DNA of 64,000 bases from Phoronis australis. Lineage: Eukaryota > Phoronida > Phoronidae. Position numbers and translations under genes: made by a program. Below the pieces are notes generated by a model that worked only from the letters and a program-made list of their open reading frames with translations, had not been told where the DNA came from and did no database searches. Shown here in pieces: positions 54,001-59,648 of the stretch. Each line of letters begins with the position of its first letter. The stretch's first letter is position 1. The stretch covers positions 1,557,097 to 1,621,096 of the forward strand of contig NMRA01000023.1 in the NCBI GenBank assembly GCA_002633005.1, in the 5' to 3' direction.

Positions 54001-57000
54001 CAATAGCCAGTAAACGCTCGAAAATTAGAGTAGAAAAACTAAAATATGATTACAAAATTGTCTCACATCAACTACAGAGGTGCTGAGTAGATGTTCGTTT
54101 TTTTGTTTTTTGATCGCCACTTTGTACAAGCACAAATCTGGGAGAGTGGCAAATGTGCACTCACTGTCACCTGTATTAAGCACATTATTTGACTCAGTAT
54201 CACAAGTATTGGATGAAGATAACCATTTTGTATAGCAATAGCTCTACTCAGGGCACAGCATGAGGTCTAAGTGCCCATCACATAGCAGCTTTTCGATATT
54301 GCGCAAAATTGTGCGCGTATGCACTTAAAAAGCTAAAAGCCAATTTCGTAACAATGTACAGAAACACATCTTAGACTGGCTTCTTTTTCTTTCAGCAGAA
54401 ATTACAAGTTGACTTGTCTTGCCACTTTCATGGCACTTGCAGGTGACAAGAACAGTGAGATCTCGCAGTGAAGTAGGAATAAGCCGTGTTACCAAGAGTT
54501 CAGATACCTTACAAGCAGAACAGCTGAACACACCTCGTAAATCACACTTTACTTTACCATCGCCAGTCCATCCAAAATTCACCATTGTCGACTTGGTGAG
54601 CGGTTTGCTCGAGCTTAGACACAACACCATCAATTTGACTCGAGGTCATAAAAAGAAGTCAGACATCATAGGCAGCATGAGAATTAAGAAACTCATTTAG
54701 GATGCTTTATTTTTGAAATCTTGGGTGAGCCCCTGTATCCCAACATAGTTGCCCAATCTCCCCCTCCCCTCCCCCACCCTAAGTTTGCCTATGGCATTAG
54801 AACGGGAGAATCTATGTTATTTGACCAGAGCAAACCTCCCATGTTAGCTCAAAATTCATTGTGACATAGTGACTCTGGGAAGTAATCTAAGCAATGTTCT
54901 CAGTTTTGAGAAGCAACAGCTACATTACACAGGCTTGGAAGAAACTCAAAAAAATATAAAACCACTCAACTGATGTTAAGATATTGACAGATGTTAGACA
55001 TGAAGTACTAGATAACACCAGCTCCCTCTAGGAAACTGTCCCCCATGAGAGTGTCCTGGATCTATGGAACACAGCCCTGGTCTGGTTCATATTAACACCT
55101 ATGTTTCATCCTCATTTAATAGTAATCTGCTGCTGCACATGGCAGCAGGGTATTGGTGCACATGGCAGCAGGGTATTGATGCACATGGCACCAGTTGAAT
55201 GAATGCCAGTGAACTGTGCAGTTATGTAACCCTAAGTGTCCATTCAGTCTTCCTGGTACAATGGGTATTGCTCTACATATAGAAGCCAACCTGTGACCAG
55301 TAGTCTATTGTGATCAGAATACACACGCACCCACACACACACCCACACACACACAGGCACACACACACACACGCGCAGGCACGCACTCACACACACGCAC
55401 TCTCACGCTCACGCTCACGCTCACACACACACACTCCACACCATCCTGAACAGTGACAGTGGAATGAGCTATACAAGGACTATAGCTCATTGGCAGAACA
55501 GAAGCACACAATATTTAATACAAGGTTCCCCCTTGCGTTGACACCTACAATATGAAGATAGAATTAAAAATGCACTTTCTACAATTTATATGTTGACAAA
55601 ACTTTTTTTTTGTACCAAGGTATTTTCCGATGATCTCAAAATGAGGAACAAAAAAGTGTTGCCAACTACTGTAAACATTGAATAACCCAAGTGAGAGCCA
55701 CCAGGTTGGTGTCCCGTTTGAGAGATGTTCCTAGCCTGTGTCCACCTGTTTCATGGGGTCAGACAGTCTTGAGAACCAATTTAGCAAAACGAAATATACA
55801 GTAAAATCTCATAATTTCAGACAAAAATAATTGCCAAAATTGCCCTTTGTTATTTTCAATGTATTAACATTCTTGTGAATGTCCATAACCTTCAAAATAC
55901 TGTCTGATGATTAGGTAAACAAGATATAAAACTTGAAGATGGAAGACTGTTCATATGGTGCTACACATCTTTCATGGAAAAAGAAGAAAATAATATTTCA
56001 ACATCTGCTATATTGTGTCTAACATTGGACATATTAACCATTCTCCATTTGACAGAGCACTTACTATCATAAAGGCCGCTTTCAAAAACTTGGATTTTCC
56101 TTTTCATGATTTTGACCAACATTTTTTCACTCTAAGAGCATAAAGGCAGTCATTTTCCCCTGATCAAAAACATGTTTTGTACCACTTTAAAATGTCATCA
56201 GATAGATGATTCATAAGTAAGTAGTAACTATTACCAAGCTAACATGTCAGTTATTAGATCAGAAATTATCTAACCAAAAGTGACTAGAACCTGACACTCC
56301 AAGCAACTTTAATAAGCACACAGTGATTGGGAATGATAATTCATGTGTAAAACGAAGGCATCAGATCGATACAAAAATGTAGAAAAAATACATAATTTAT
56401 ATACAAGCCAGCAGGCTATTTCTTCTCAACACCTAAACAAAGATAAAGGACGTGAAATATTCATGAAGATCCCATAGCCTGTTTGTACTTAGTTTAGCCG
56501 AGACATGCCTTACGTGAATTTAGAAGCAACTCTCATTTCATACAAATACTTTCAAAAACAAGAAGCTGTTGAACAAAAATGTTTATATACAACATGAATG
56601 GTATAAAATTTCAGTGACGTTTATCAAATACATTTTGGTTTTATGTCGAATCTCTTGAGCATTACTTGTTTGGTTACTGTAAATTTTGTTGTCTTAGAGG
56701 TTATTTTTGTCATATAACAGCACAAAGTCAACTCTATCTCAACAATACCAATTAAAAGACCAAGTTATGGGTCTAATCTTTTTACTCAAAAATATTTTCA
56801 ACGTCTTTTTATTCTACATTTGTGCAAACCTAGTATGAATGTGTTCAATGCTCATTCACCTGAGGGGAAGTGTCTGTGCCTTCTGAGAGGGGAATTTTGT
56901 GGGTAAAGGGAAAATTCTACTCCCCAATCAATAGCACCCCTACCTTTTCTGCTAGCCCTGACGGGCCCTGCCTGGAGTACCCAAAACAGCATCAATAGCA

Positions 57001-59648
57001 CCGCCACCCTTTCCACTAACCCTGATGGGGTCTGCCCTCAAGTATCCAAAACTAACATTTTGTGCTGTTTCAAACAGTAACCTTTGTGACTTACAAGTAA
57101 GTTGAAACTTGAAGGTAAATTTTTAATCACTTGAGGGAAATTTTTAGGCCTCATGAAGGGAATATCACGAGGCTTTTAAATATTTTTTAGAGAGGAATGG
57201 AGCTCAAAATCGAGGGATTGAGGTCTTCACCTACTCTGCACAAAAATAAATGCCAAAATTGTCATTTTTCGATTTCTCAAAGGCTGATTACTTTATGTAA
57301 ATGTCACAAACTCTACTAAATGTTGTTTTATGACATCCCCACACTACAAACTAAGCTAACAACAGACTGAAATTTTTTCAACATGTATTTCTGTTCAGAA
57401 ATTTGACAAAAATGAAGTTTCGCTAGTTCGCCATATCGTGTGCTAAAGTGGTTCAGAATTAATGGCTTGTGTGAACAACTATCTAATCCTAGTAGGCACT
57501 TAAAAAGTTAAGTAGGACTTTATAGACTTCTAGTGTATTTAGCTAAATACCTATAAAACCATAGATTTTAATTCAGTAAATGTAAATATTTTCTGAAAGT
57601 AGAAATCCTGCAGAATTGGATTTTAGACTTTACATCAATCTACAATTTGGTTTATGAGACCATGTCTTTTTTATAAAAATTACCAAAAAGGTATATCCAT
57701 AGAAACACAACAGTACCAATGACACAACCAAATTTAGTTCCACGTAAACGATCAAGACGAAATCTCAACAACACTGTTACAGGTTTCTCAATTATTTCAT
57801 TTTCGCTTTATACAACTTCCGATTTTTTTTCATAAAAGTCCTATTTTTATAGCCTCTCATGCAAAAGTGGAAAATTTTAAAAAATCTTAACAGTATTTTG
57901 GAGAACAGCTCATAAAGCATGCTATGTGAAAGTGTCATGCGACTCCACTCGGCCATGTCTGAGATATCATGTTGTAAATTTGGTCATTCTTTGAGGGTCC
58001 TAGTATCCTTAACAACACTACTGTTAAGGCTAAAAGTTAAAATCTGAACTAGAAATGTGTCATTTTTTGAGATTTTAGCTCAAACCTAAGGGTATTAATC
58101 AAATGCAAACTTGGACTAGAAACTCATTTGCATAAACCTATGTTCTCCAGCACAGAATGGGGAAAATACCAATAATTCCTCCTTCTATTTCAAGGATAAA
58201 GATTAGATGTCTGGGCCACAGGGACCAGGTTAGCTACAGCGATAGATAATAAAAACACTACAAATGACAACACCTTTATAAAGTTACCATACAAACAATT
58301 CAAGTAGTTTTGGAATATATCTAATTATTGTACATATGGCATTTGTCAGATTCGTTTTTGCTTAATGGAAATTTTGACAAACTGACTCTTCAAGAGATGA
58401 CAACAAACTTTACCACTTCTACGTAATCTACAATTGACTAAAGCAGCAATTTAAGCTTTGAAAATTGCTTTGGTCGCAAACTATATCAAACAACTTTCAA
58501 ACACTTCAGGAATAAAAGATGTGCTGATTATGTGTGTCATGCACTGAATGGAACAAGCAGACCTTGTTTCTTTAAGAATACCATTGAAGTTCTACAAATT
58601 CTACTATTCTTGTATTTTATGACTGTACTTAGAGGATTGTGCAAAATGCACCAGAAAAACACCTGGAAACAATTCTGCAAACGTTTTAAATTATGTTTAA
58701 ATTTTTAAACAAGTGCACACGATTACTAAGATCTCCCACCTAGATTTTTCCTGCTCTCACCAAGCAAATGCGGTATGCAACAACTTGCCATTCGGTACAA
58801 AAACCAACTTTTGAGTCCAACTACTATTTACCAATATGAAACTGGTGTCAAATTATTCTGTTAGTCAAATTTTAGGTGATTTCTGGGATTTCAGAGAACT
58901 GACAAGAACTTATTTCAAGAAACTTGGCTCTACCAGTTAGCTTGCCATGGCTTGTTGCTCAGTAAACCAAAGATAGCCTCAACTCTTTACAAACACAGGT
59001 CTCACCAAAGAAAGGAACAACTTGAGACTAGTTTATAATGGTTTCACTTCTTGGATTTAACCCAGTTTTAAAGCCTTATAGCCAATTCAAATGTCAAGAA
59101 ACATGTTGTTAAGACAATTAAATATAGAACGATGTGCATACTGTTGAGTTTGGTACTCTGGTTGGGTTTTGTGATCACAGGATTATCAATGTTTAAAATG
59201 CAATGTTGGGCAGCTGAAAGTAACACATGGAAATAGGTTTTTAACTGTTTAACATTATGAGTGATGGGTAATGAACATCCATTCTACTGTTTCACATTAC
59301 CCTTAAATTTTAAGCAGTCGTTTGAGTGTACAAGACATTACGTCATTTTGGAAAACAAGTTTAATCTCCATTCCAGAAGATTGGATTTAACATTTCCACC
59401 ATCTCGCATTTCACCTGTGGTGACACACACTTTAGTTTCAAATTATATACATTTAAATTTTAACAAAGGAAAAGAAGCACAATATCTCCCATCCAGATTT
59501 TGGTGCCCTCATATTTGAAACACTGAAACATCGATGTCTTACCTTGTGCCGATCGCTGAGAAAAAACAGTTGTTACAAAGTTCCATGCCATTAATACACT
59601 AATCCACACATAAACCAGAGATGGTGACTGCATGATGAGTTTGAACAT
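1131..59648 (-). CDS. IGSF9: Turtle/IGSF9-family Ig-FN3 receptor, whole gene (14 coding exons)
   Basis: Span of a spliced minus-strand gene; exons are listed separately. Joining 59543-59648, 43660-43923, 42899-43186, 32655-32936, 28017-28132, 26414-26564, 25177-25297, 21652-21824, 17031-17111, 12179-12259, 11519-11803, 10751-10885, 10417-10480 and 1131-3063 gives 4080 nt with no internal stop: 1359 residues. Order: signal peptide, Ig2, Ig3, Ig4, Ig5, FN3-1, Thr/Ser/Pro linker, FN3-2, membrane helix (about 658-680), cytoplasmic tail. Domain order, the linker between the FN3 domains and the tail blocks DENYEFDSE and LREEYQQYRR match Turtle (fly) and IGSF9/IGSF9B (vertebrate). Those are type I neuronal surface adhesion proteins involved in dendrite, axon and synapse patterning. 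The family normally has five Ig domains; no Ig1 exon was found here. Domain-boundary introns are phase 1; introns inside Ig5 and FN3-1 are phase 0 and 2. Promoter and UTR limits cannot be fixed. Family assignment is strong; neuronal role is inferred. Confidence 0.9.
5315..5613. repeat. 30-bp minisatellite, ten units
   Basis: Unit reads CACCCAGAATAACACAACAA plus AGAGGCGTGT, with variants (AATGAAG for AACAAAG; GCATCC, GCCTCC). Period 30 leaves several frames open on both strands, giving artificial repetitive peptides. Intronic. Confidence 0.95.
6282..6419. mobile_element. short inverted-repeat (MITE-like) element
   Basis: 29-bp terminal inverted repeats, 6282-6310 (ATGCCACCTGTTGGCCACAT...) and 6391-6419, matching at 28 of 29 positions. 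They flank 80 bp that contain a further inner inverted pair (TTCTGCTAA / TTAGCAGAA). No target duplication could be assigned. Confidence 0.75.
7581..8590. repeat. 1-kb direct duplication, copy 1
   Basis: Nearly the same sequence as 9056-10053, with scattered substitutions and small indels. Ends in a run of 21 C just before the N gap. No coding content recognised. Probably two alleles assembled in tandem. Confidence 0.9.
8612..9055. other. assembly gap (N run)
   Basis: 444 unresolved bases that follow a poly-C tract; open frames that cross it are meaningless. Confidence 0.99.
9056..10053. repeat. 1-kb direct duplication, copy 2
   Basis: Begins immediately after the N gap at the same base at which copy 1 begins matching, and ends at the GTGGGGATT next to a short C-rich tract. 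Differs from copy 1 by a few per cent, including small indels such as a missing AATT. Confidence 0.9.
10417..10480 (-). CDS. IGSF9: IGSF9-like exon 13: 64-nt juxtamembrane tail exon
   Basis: Small exon between the membrane exon and the large tail exon. Acceptor at 10481-10483 (ttgcag), donor GTAAGT at 10411-10416. It enters in phase 1 and leaves in phase 2, exactly what is needed to connect the flanking exons, which do not fit each other directly. It encodes about 20 residues including VKYIDTNHTTHPAPLI, completed to Met by the next exon. The PAPLI segment resembles the DPPLI stretch just inside the membrane in vertebrate IGSF9/IGSF9B. Splice signals, phase and that resemblance support it; there is no other evidence. 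Confidence 0.82.
10481..10750 (-). other. intron 12
   Basis: 270-bp GT-AG intron. Contains two copies of a unit with GAGTGGTGGTGGTCCCT at about 10575-10655. Confidence 0.8.
10751..10885 (-). CDS. IGSF9: IGSF9-like exon 12: transmembrane helix
   Basis: Phase 1 in and out, residues about 650-694. After EIRLSEPAIWG comes a strongly hydrophobic run (ISAACIAILVVFIVAVVFIV, about 20 residues) followed immediately by a basic stop-transfer stretch, RIRRKKAHQKR. This fixes a type I topology with the Ig/FN3 part outside. Acceptor at 10886-10888 (cttgcag context), donor GTGAGT at 10745-10750. Confidence 0.94.
10886..11518 (-). other. intron 11 with a degenerate minisatellite
   Basis: 633-bp intron. About six degenerate units around GTGGGAAAAACTGGGTGAGT lie at 11140-11350. 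Confidence 0.8.
11140..11350. repeat. degenerate minisatellite (GTGGGAAAAACTGGGTGAG)
   Basis: Six or seven units of uneven length, 20-40 bp, sharing GTGGGAAAAACT and GGTGAGTT. Confidence 0.85.
11519..11803 (-). CDS. IGSF9: IGSF9-like exon 11: fibronectin III domain 2
   Basis: A complete FN3 domain on one symmetric phase-1 exon, residues about 555-649. Visible hallmarks are PNPPIDLTV at the A strand, VLVSWNPP (B-strand Trp), YRVEYKPDD (C strand), and SYEFRVRSMS (the Tyr-Phe-Arg-Val of the F strand). Acceptor at 11804-11806, donor GTACTA at 11513-11518. It corresponds to the membrane-proximal FN3 domain of Turtle/IGSF9. Confidence 0.93.
11804..12178 (-). other. intron 10
   Basis: 375-bp AT-rich intron with nothing else seen. 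Confidence 0.8.
12179..12259 (-). CDS. IGSF9: IGSF9-like exon 10: inter-FN3 linker (membrane-proximal half)
   Basis: Symmetric phase-1 exon of 81 nt, 27 residues, with clean splice sites (acceptor tttacag at 12260-12262; donor GTAAAG at 12173-12178). It encodes YEPTMPMVLPTDGTGKKY followed by CPPLAISQ. Pro/Thr-rich spacers between the two FN3 domains are a known feature of IGSF9 proteins. It has one unpaired Cys. It has the same length as the Thr/Ser-rich linker exon at 17031-17111. Confidence 0.82.
12440..12566. mobile_element. imperfect foldback element
   Basis: Arms of about 45-50 bp, 12440-12490 and 12515-12566, run in opposite orientation. The inner ends ATTTGATTGGTT and AACCAATCAGAT pair well, and GACTCAGCTAGGTCAACC pairs with AGTTGACTTGGCTGAGCT. 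Size and structure suit a decayed MITE; ends are uncertain. Confidence 0.6.
13277..13714 (-). pseudogene. frameshifted coding relic, unidentified
   Basis: Three consecutive minus-strand open stretches in different frames overlap or abut. 13610-13714 starts MSLVERLQRHLQIPCNVKV. 13431-13643 reads ITIECRQILTSVRWGVLMAY, GKGKLVKMFIDEGLRVPYIY and HCDEESAAALRVAATDEAVE. 13277-13429 includes GGADSGIYSSVYEPLYVAVN. The composition looks protein-like (charged residues, few Ser/Asn runs). That is what a retrocopy or gene fragment with indels would look like. I do not recognise the protein. Chance open frames remain possible. Confidence 0.35.
17031..17111 (-). CDS. IGSF9: IGSF9-like exon 9: Thr/Ser/Pro-rich linker, possibly alternative
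   Basis: Symmetric phase-1 exon of 81 nt with acceptor ttgtag at 17112-17114 and donor GTATTC at 17025-17030. It encodes VISTPSTTVNTEKTTP then TLSTTLTPSI: more than half Ser, Thr or Pro, mucin-like and a likely site of O-glycosylation. It lies between the FN3-1 and the second linker exon in the right order and phase. No domain homology can be checked, so the evidence is phase, splice sites and composition. It may be a cassette exon. Confidence 0.65.
17418..17448. repeat. perfect 15-bp palindrome
   Basis: GTGTACACTTTTGCA, one T, then TGCAAAAGTGTACAC: fully complementary arms with a single-base centre. Confidence 0.95.
17734..17846. repeat. 34-bp tandem repeat, three copies
   Basis: Unit contains ACAACCAATATTGACGGCTA followed by TCATTCTGTTCAAT; copies almost identical, so recent. 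Confidence 0.95.
19849..20815. repeat. 35-bp minisatellite, about 27 units
   Basis: Unit TCTGGTACTGTAGTTGTATT plus GTCTGATTACTTTTG. Variants alternate (TCTTGTGCTG, GATTGCTTGTG) and produce a roughly 105-bp higher-order pattern in the first half. The second half uses GTAGCTGT. Unit length drifts at the high-coordinate end. Intronic. Confidence 0.97.
21652..21824 (-). CDS. IGSF9: IGSF9-like exon 8: fibronectin III domain 1, C-terminal half
   Basis: Opens with one nt completing a Trp codon, then FIKDGNPNWTSLKVIPDGA, TDYSIYSLEANTFYWFFVLS and RNSKGDGLKSEKVKAKTK; residues about 443-500. The pattern W-x-S-L-x-V ... L-E-x-x-T-x-Y-x-F-x-V matches the second half of FN3-1 in IGSF9. Phase 2 in, phase 1 out. 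Acceptor at 21825-21827 (ggacag), strong donor GTGAGT at 21646-21651. A potential N-glycosylation site is NWT. Confidence 0.93.
21825..25176 (-). other. intron 7
   Basis: 3.35 kb. Contains a copy of the GCCACTAGGGGG dispersed repeat (22250-23400), then AT-rich sequence and a CT-rich simple repeat (25074-25170). Confidence 0.75.
22250..23400. mobile_element. dispersed repeat array with GCCACTAGGGGG modules
   Basis: At least four modules, each with a CCACTAGGGGG-like core (22566, 22813, 22970, 23242), then a CAAATTTCATG-like segment and GAGATACAG-like text. The same modules occur at 38250-38720 and 47048-48668. No protein coded. Confidence 0.8.
25177..25297 (-). CDS. IGSF9: IGSF9-like exon 7: fibronectin III domain 1, N-terminal half
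   Basis: Encodes TTPHAPRNLTVTTRQFSAHV followed by SWEPGYHGGLEQYYVLWYV. The T-x-PHAP start and VSWEPGY-GG-EQ core are near-identical in layout to FN3-1 of vertebrate IGSF9B. Phase 1 in, phase 2 out. Acceptor at 25298-25300 (ttgcag). The donor is taken at GTAGGG (25171-25176), because it alone keeps the frame into the next exon and lies just before an in-frame TAG. The exon sits beside a CT-rich simple repeat. Confidence 0.92.
25298..26413 (-). other. intron 6
   Basis: 1.1 kb; nothing recognised besides AT-rich DNA. Confidence 0.75.
26414..26564 (-). CDS. IGSF9: IGSF9-like exon 6: Ig domain 5, C-terminal half
   Basis: Enters in phase 0 and leaves in phase 1. It carries VGSSELPEKHKLVSGNLTIS and the F strand EHGRYECIAENVV with the second disulphide Cys, ending STRLIIE. 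The E-H-G-x-Y/W-E-C-x-A-x-N-V-V motif is characteristic of the last Ig of IGSF9. Acceptor gttcag at 26565-26567, donor GTAAGT at 26408-26413. One NLT sequon. Confidence 0.94.
26565..28016 (-). other. intron 5 (inside Ig5)
   Basis: 1.45 kb. Two related segments near 27300-27500 share GCATACCC and CAGCCGTA-like text; otherwise nothing recognised. Confidence 0.75.
28017..28132 (-). CDS. IGSF9: IGSF9-like exon 5: Ig domain 5, N-terminal half
   Basis: Encodes LPYFLVRPDNIYQRQLGQSV then TFPCVATGDPSPVVSWRK: A strand, first Cys (FPC), GDPSP turn and C-strand Trp (SWRK). Enters in phase 1 and leaves in phase 0, splitting the Ig fold just after the C-strand Trp. The same split occurs in homologous text: WRK followed by VG. 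Acceptor tttag at 28133-28135, donor GTCAGT at 28011-28016. Confidence 0.94.
31078..31217. repeat. 33-bp minisatellite, four to five units
   Basis: Unit GAACACAATAGAAGTGAATC plus TGATCACTGCTGT; the fourth unit is shorter by 6 bp. Confidence 0.93.
32526..32610 (+). mobile_element. tRNA-like SINE fragment
   Basis: A pol III box B core GGTTCGAATC (32577-32586) sits about 40 bp after a TAGCTAGGCAAG segment that resembles a decayed box A. Spacing suits a tRNA-derived head. It does not fold well enough to be a tRNA gene. Confidence 0.4.
32655..32936 (-). CDS. IGSF9: IGSF9-like exon 4: Ig domain 4
   Basis: A whole Ig domain on one symmetric phase-1 exon, residues about 220-313. First Cys is in IPCPAKGNPP, C-strand VEWRKDGK, F strand DAGFYKCIPYSDKGQG. 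The CP-x-K/R-x-NPP start and Y-x-C-x-PYN/S turn are diagnostic of Turtle/IGSF9 Ig4. Acceptor at 32937-32939 (gttcag), donor GTGAGA at 32649-32654. The reading frame stays open upstream into the intron and mimics a signal peptide; this is treated as coincidence. Confidence 0.94.
32982..33110. repeat. two-copy ~59-bp direct repeat
   Basis: Both copies share ACGGTCCCACCCAGGCCTCA and GCAGTCTC; the low-coordinate end touches the sequence just before the Ig4 acceptor. Confidence 0.85.
33062..33137 (-). mobile_element. tRNA-derived SINE-like body
   Basis: On the minus strand, GATAGAGTGGTTTAGGTCAGC resembles a tRNA box A/D-arm and CCTGGGTGGGACCG a decayed box B about 45 bp on. Half of the two-copy repeat. 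Resemblance only. Confidence 0.4.
33918..34093. repeat. 50-bp minisatellite, 3.5 units
   Basis: Unit CCATAGCATTCACAGCAATG, TTAGAAGTGTTTGAGTGTTC, AAGGTCTGGA; two units identical. Confidence 0.96.
38250..38720. mobile_element. dispersed repeat with GCCACTAGGGGG modules, copy 2
   Basis: CCACTAGG cores near 38269, 38395 and 38540, then a CCAAATTTCATGAAGATCC segment, a GACAGACAGACATG tract and a terminal TGGGCGTATAAAAA. The end resembles that of the 47-48 kb array. Confidence 0.8.
38931..39045. repeat. 30-bp tandem repeat, 3-4 units
   Basis: Unit CTCATCAAACCATCAAATCA plus ACACTTATGA; one unit lacks 8 bp (ACCATCAA). Confidence 0.93.
40409..40651. mobile_element. MITE-like element with ~26-bp inverted termini
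   Basis: Left end GGGCCTGTTCCAAGAAAACT and, on the opposite strand, right end AGGCCCGTTCCAAGAAACCA; about 22 of 26 positions agree. Length about 243 bp and AT-rich centre. Target duplication unresolved. Confidence 0.7.
40914..41577. repeat. 660-bp direct duplication, copy 1
   Basis: Nearly identical to 41579-42239 with about four substitutions and one small indel. Includes a hairpin AGACCATCCGG / CCGGACGGTCT. Confidence 0.95.
41578..41578. other. single-base gap (N)
   Basis: The N falls precisely at the junction of the two duplicate copies. Confidence 0.99.
41579..42239. repeat. 660-bp direct duplication, copy 2
   Basis: Same sequence as copy 1 to the shared end GTGAGTCTAC; likely the alternative haplotype or an overlap left unmerged. 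Confidence 0.95.
42899..43186 (-). CDS. IGSF9: IGSF9-like exon 3: Ig domain 3
   Basis: Symmetric phase-1 exon, residues about 124-219. It encodes GPYLINPPVNMTENEGAEV, first Cys RLPCEAGGYPTNITY, then RWEKEGEDVF, LKDRVEIFAEGSLHIKP, and the F strand DDTGWYKCRAYNGIGR. The A-YP-x-N-I/L-TY-x-W core followed by D-x-LK-x-RV-x-I is the IGSF9 Ig3 signature. Two sequons (NMT, NIT). Acceptor tcaaag at 43187-43189, donor GTAAGT at 42893-42898. Confidence 0.94.
43187..43659 (-). other. intron 2
   Basis: 473-bp intron between the Ig2 and Ig3 exons; nothing else seen. Confidence 0.85.
43660..43923 (-). CDS. IGSF9: IGSF9-like exon 2: Ig domain 2
   Basis: Symmetric phase-1 exon, residues about 36-123. It encodes APTITSISGNMYVLESQ, LTCTATGVPSPNLVWEKDG and LDAGVYTCKARNSVGETEKD. 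The A-P-x-I/F start and T-C-T-A-x-G-x-P-x-P-x-x-x-W-x-K-x-G core match Ig2, not Ig1, of IGSF9B. The chosen acceptor is at 43924-43926. A second in-frame acceptor 72 nt upstream (exon end 43995) has a better pyrimidine tract and would add ALFNMSVQGTMTVTM and nine more residues. Donor GTACAA at 43654-43659. Confidence 0.9.
47048..48668. mobile_element. large modular repeat array, GCCACTAGGGGG family
   Basis: About six to eight modules of 130-270 bp, each with a CCACTAGGGGG or CACTAGGTGGCGCAAA core, then CAAATTTC/TATGAAAATC and GAGATACAG. It starts with AATGCGCCCAC (about 47084) and ends with GTGGGCGCATAAAAAT (48655), so the outermost 9 bp are inverted copies. No coding capacity; tandem growth of a short non-autonomous element is the likely origin. 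Confidence 0.8.
49344..49395. repeat. perfect 25-bp inverted repeat with 2-nt loop
   Basis: Left arm begins GTTTTTCTGTTTTACTCATG and runs to 49368; right arm 49371-49395 is its exact complement; loop TT. Confidence 0.97.
50784..51150. repeat. degenerate minisatellite (GGTAGCTATGGTATACATCA)
   Basis: Roughly ten half-units based on TAGACTGGTGGTAGCTATGG and TATACATCATATCATCA. The middle has a longer recent unit of about 75 bp. Confidence 0.9.
51478..52014. mobile_element. PIF/Harbinger-like MITE, ~537 bp
   Basis: Left end AGGCCCTTTCACACTGAC and, read on the other strand, right end AGGCCCATTCATACTAAC: 15 of 18 match. The element is flanked by TAA on both sides (51475-51477 and 52015-52017). A 3-bp TAA/TTA duplication with GGCC-type termini is typical of PIF/Harbinger MITEs. 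A minus-strand frame inside is not coding. Confidence 0.75.
52031..52187. repeat. 19-bp minisatellite, eight to nine units
   Basis: Unit AACAACACCAGTCTCCTCG. Six units are identical, so the array is young. Three units are 57 nt, which keeps all frames open without coding. Confidence 0.97.
54325..54633 (-). other. unassigned 102-codon open frame
   Basis: Contains GWTGDGKVKCDLRGVFSCSA, then CKVSELLV and TCKCHESGKTS, with CSAC and CKCH cysteine pairs. The frame is moderately protein-like and could be an exon, a retrocopy fragment or chance. No family recognised; no convincing splice sites were established. Confidence 0.2.
55134..55192. repeat. short tandem repeat (TGCACATGGCAGCAGGGTAT)
   Basis: Two and a half units of about 23 bp. 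Confidence 0.9.
55320..55440. repeat. CA/CGCACA microsatellite
   Basis: About 120 bp of CA with interspersed GCAC and a CTCACG triplet-like run in the middle. Confidence 0.95.
56928..57053. repeat. two-copy ~62-bp repeat
   Basis: Both copies contain CATCAATAGCACC-like text, CTAACCCTGA and GTA(C/T)CCAAAAC, about 80% alike. Confidence 0.75.
59543..59648 (-). CDS. IGSF9: IGSF9-like exon 1: signal peptide
   Basis: An ATG at 59646-59648 opens MFKLIMQSPSLVYVWIS, VLMAWNFVTTVFSQRSAQ and stops at a strong donor (GTAAGA, 59537-59542) in phase 1. This has a basic n-region, a long hydrophobic core and a plausible signal-peptidase site after VFS. A second in-frame ATG lies at 59631-59633. Strand, order and phase fit the next identified exon (Ig2). 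It is separated from it by 15.6 kb, and an unseen Ig1 exon may lie between. It could belong to another gene, but no other candidate for one was seen. Confidence 0.62.

Larger units (their letters stand above)
43924..59542 (-). other. intron 1 (15.6 kb)
   Basis: Largest intron, without N. Holds repeat copies (44040-44560, related to 42420-42530), the modular repeat array (47048-48668), a perfect 25-bp palindrome (49344-49395), a 36-76-bp minisatellite (50784-51150), a PIF/Harbinger-like MITE (51478-52014), a 19-bp minisatellite (52031-52187), an unassigned frame (54325-54633) and CA microsatellite (55320-55440). A search by eye for the Ig F-strand pattern G-x-Y-x-C found no credible Ig1 exon. 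Confidence 0.6.

Noticed and set aside
55815-55840. GNYFC-like codons as a possible Ig1 F strand (also near 57241)
   Set aside because: Part of the dispersed ACAAAAATAATTGCC repeat; no Ig context.
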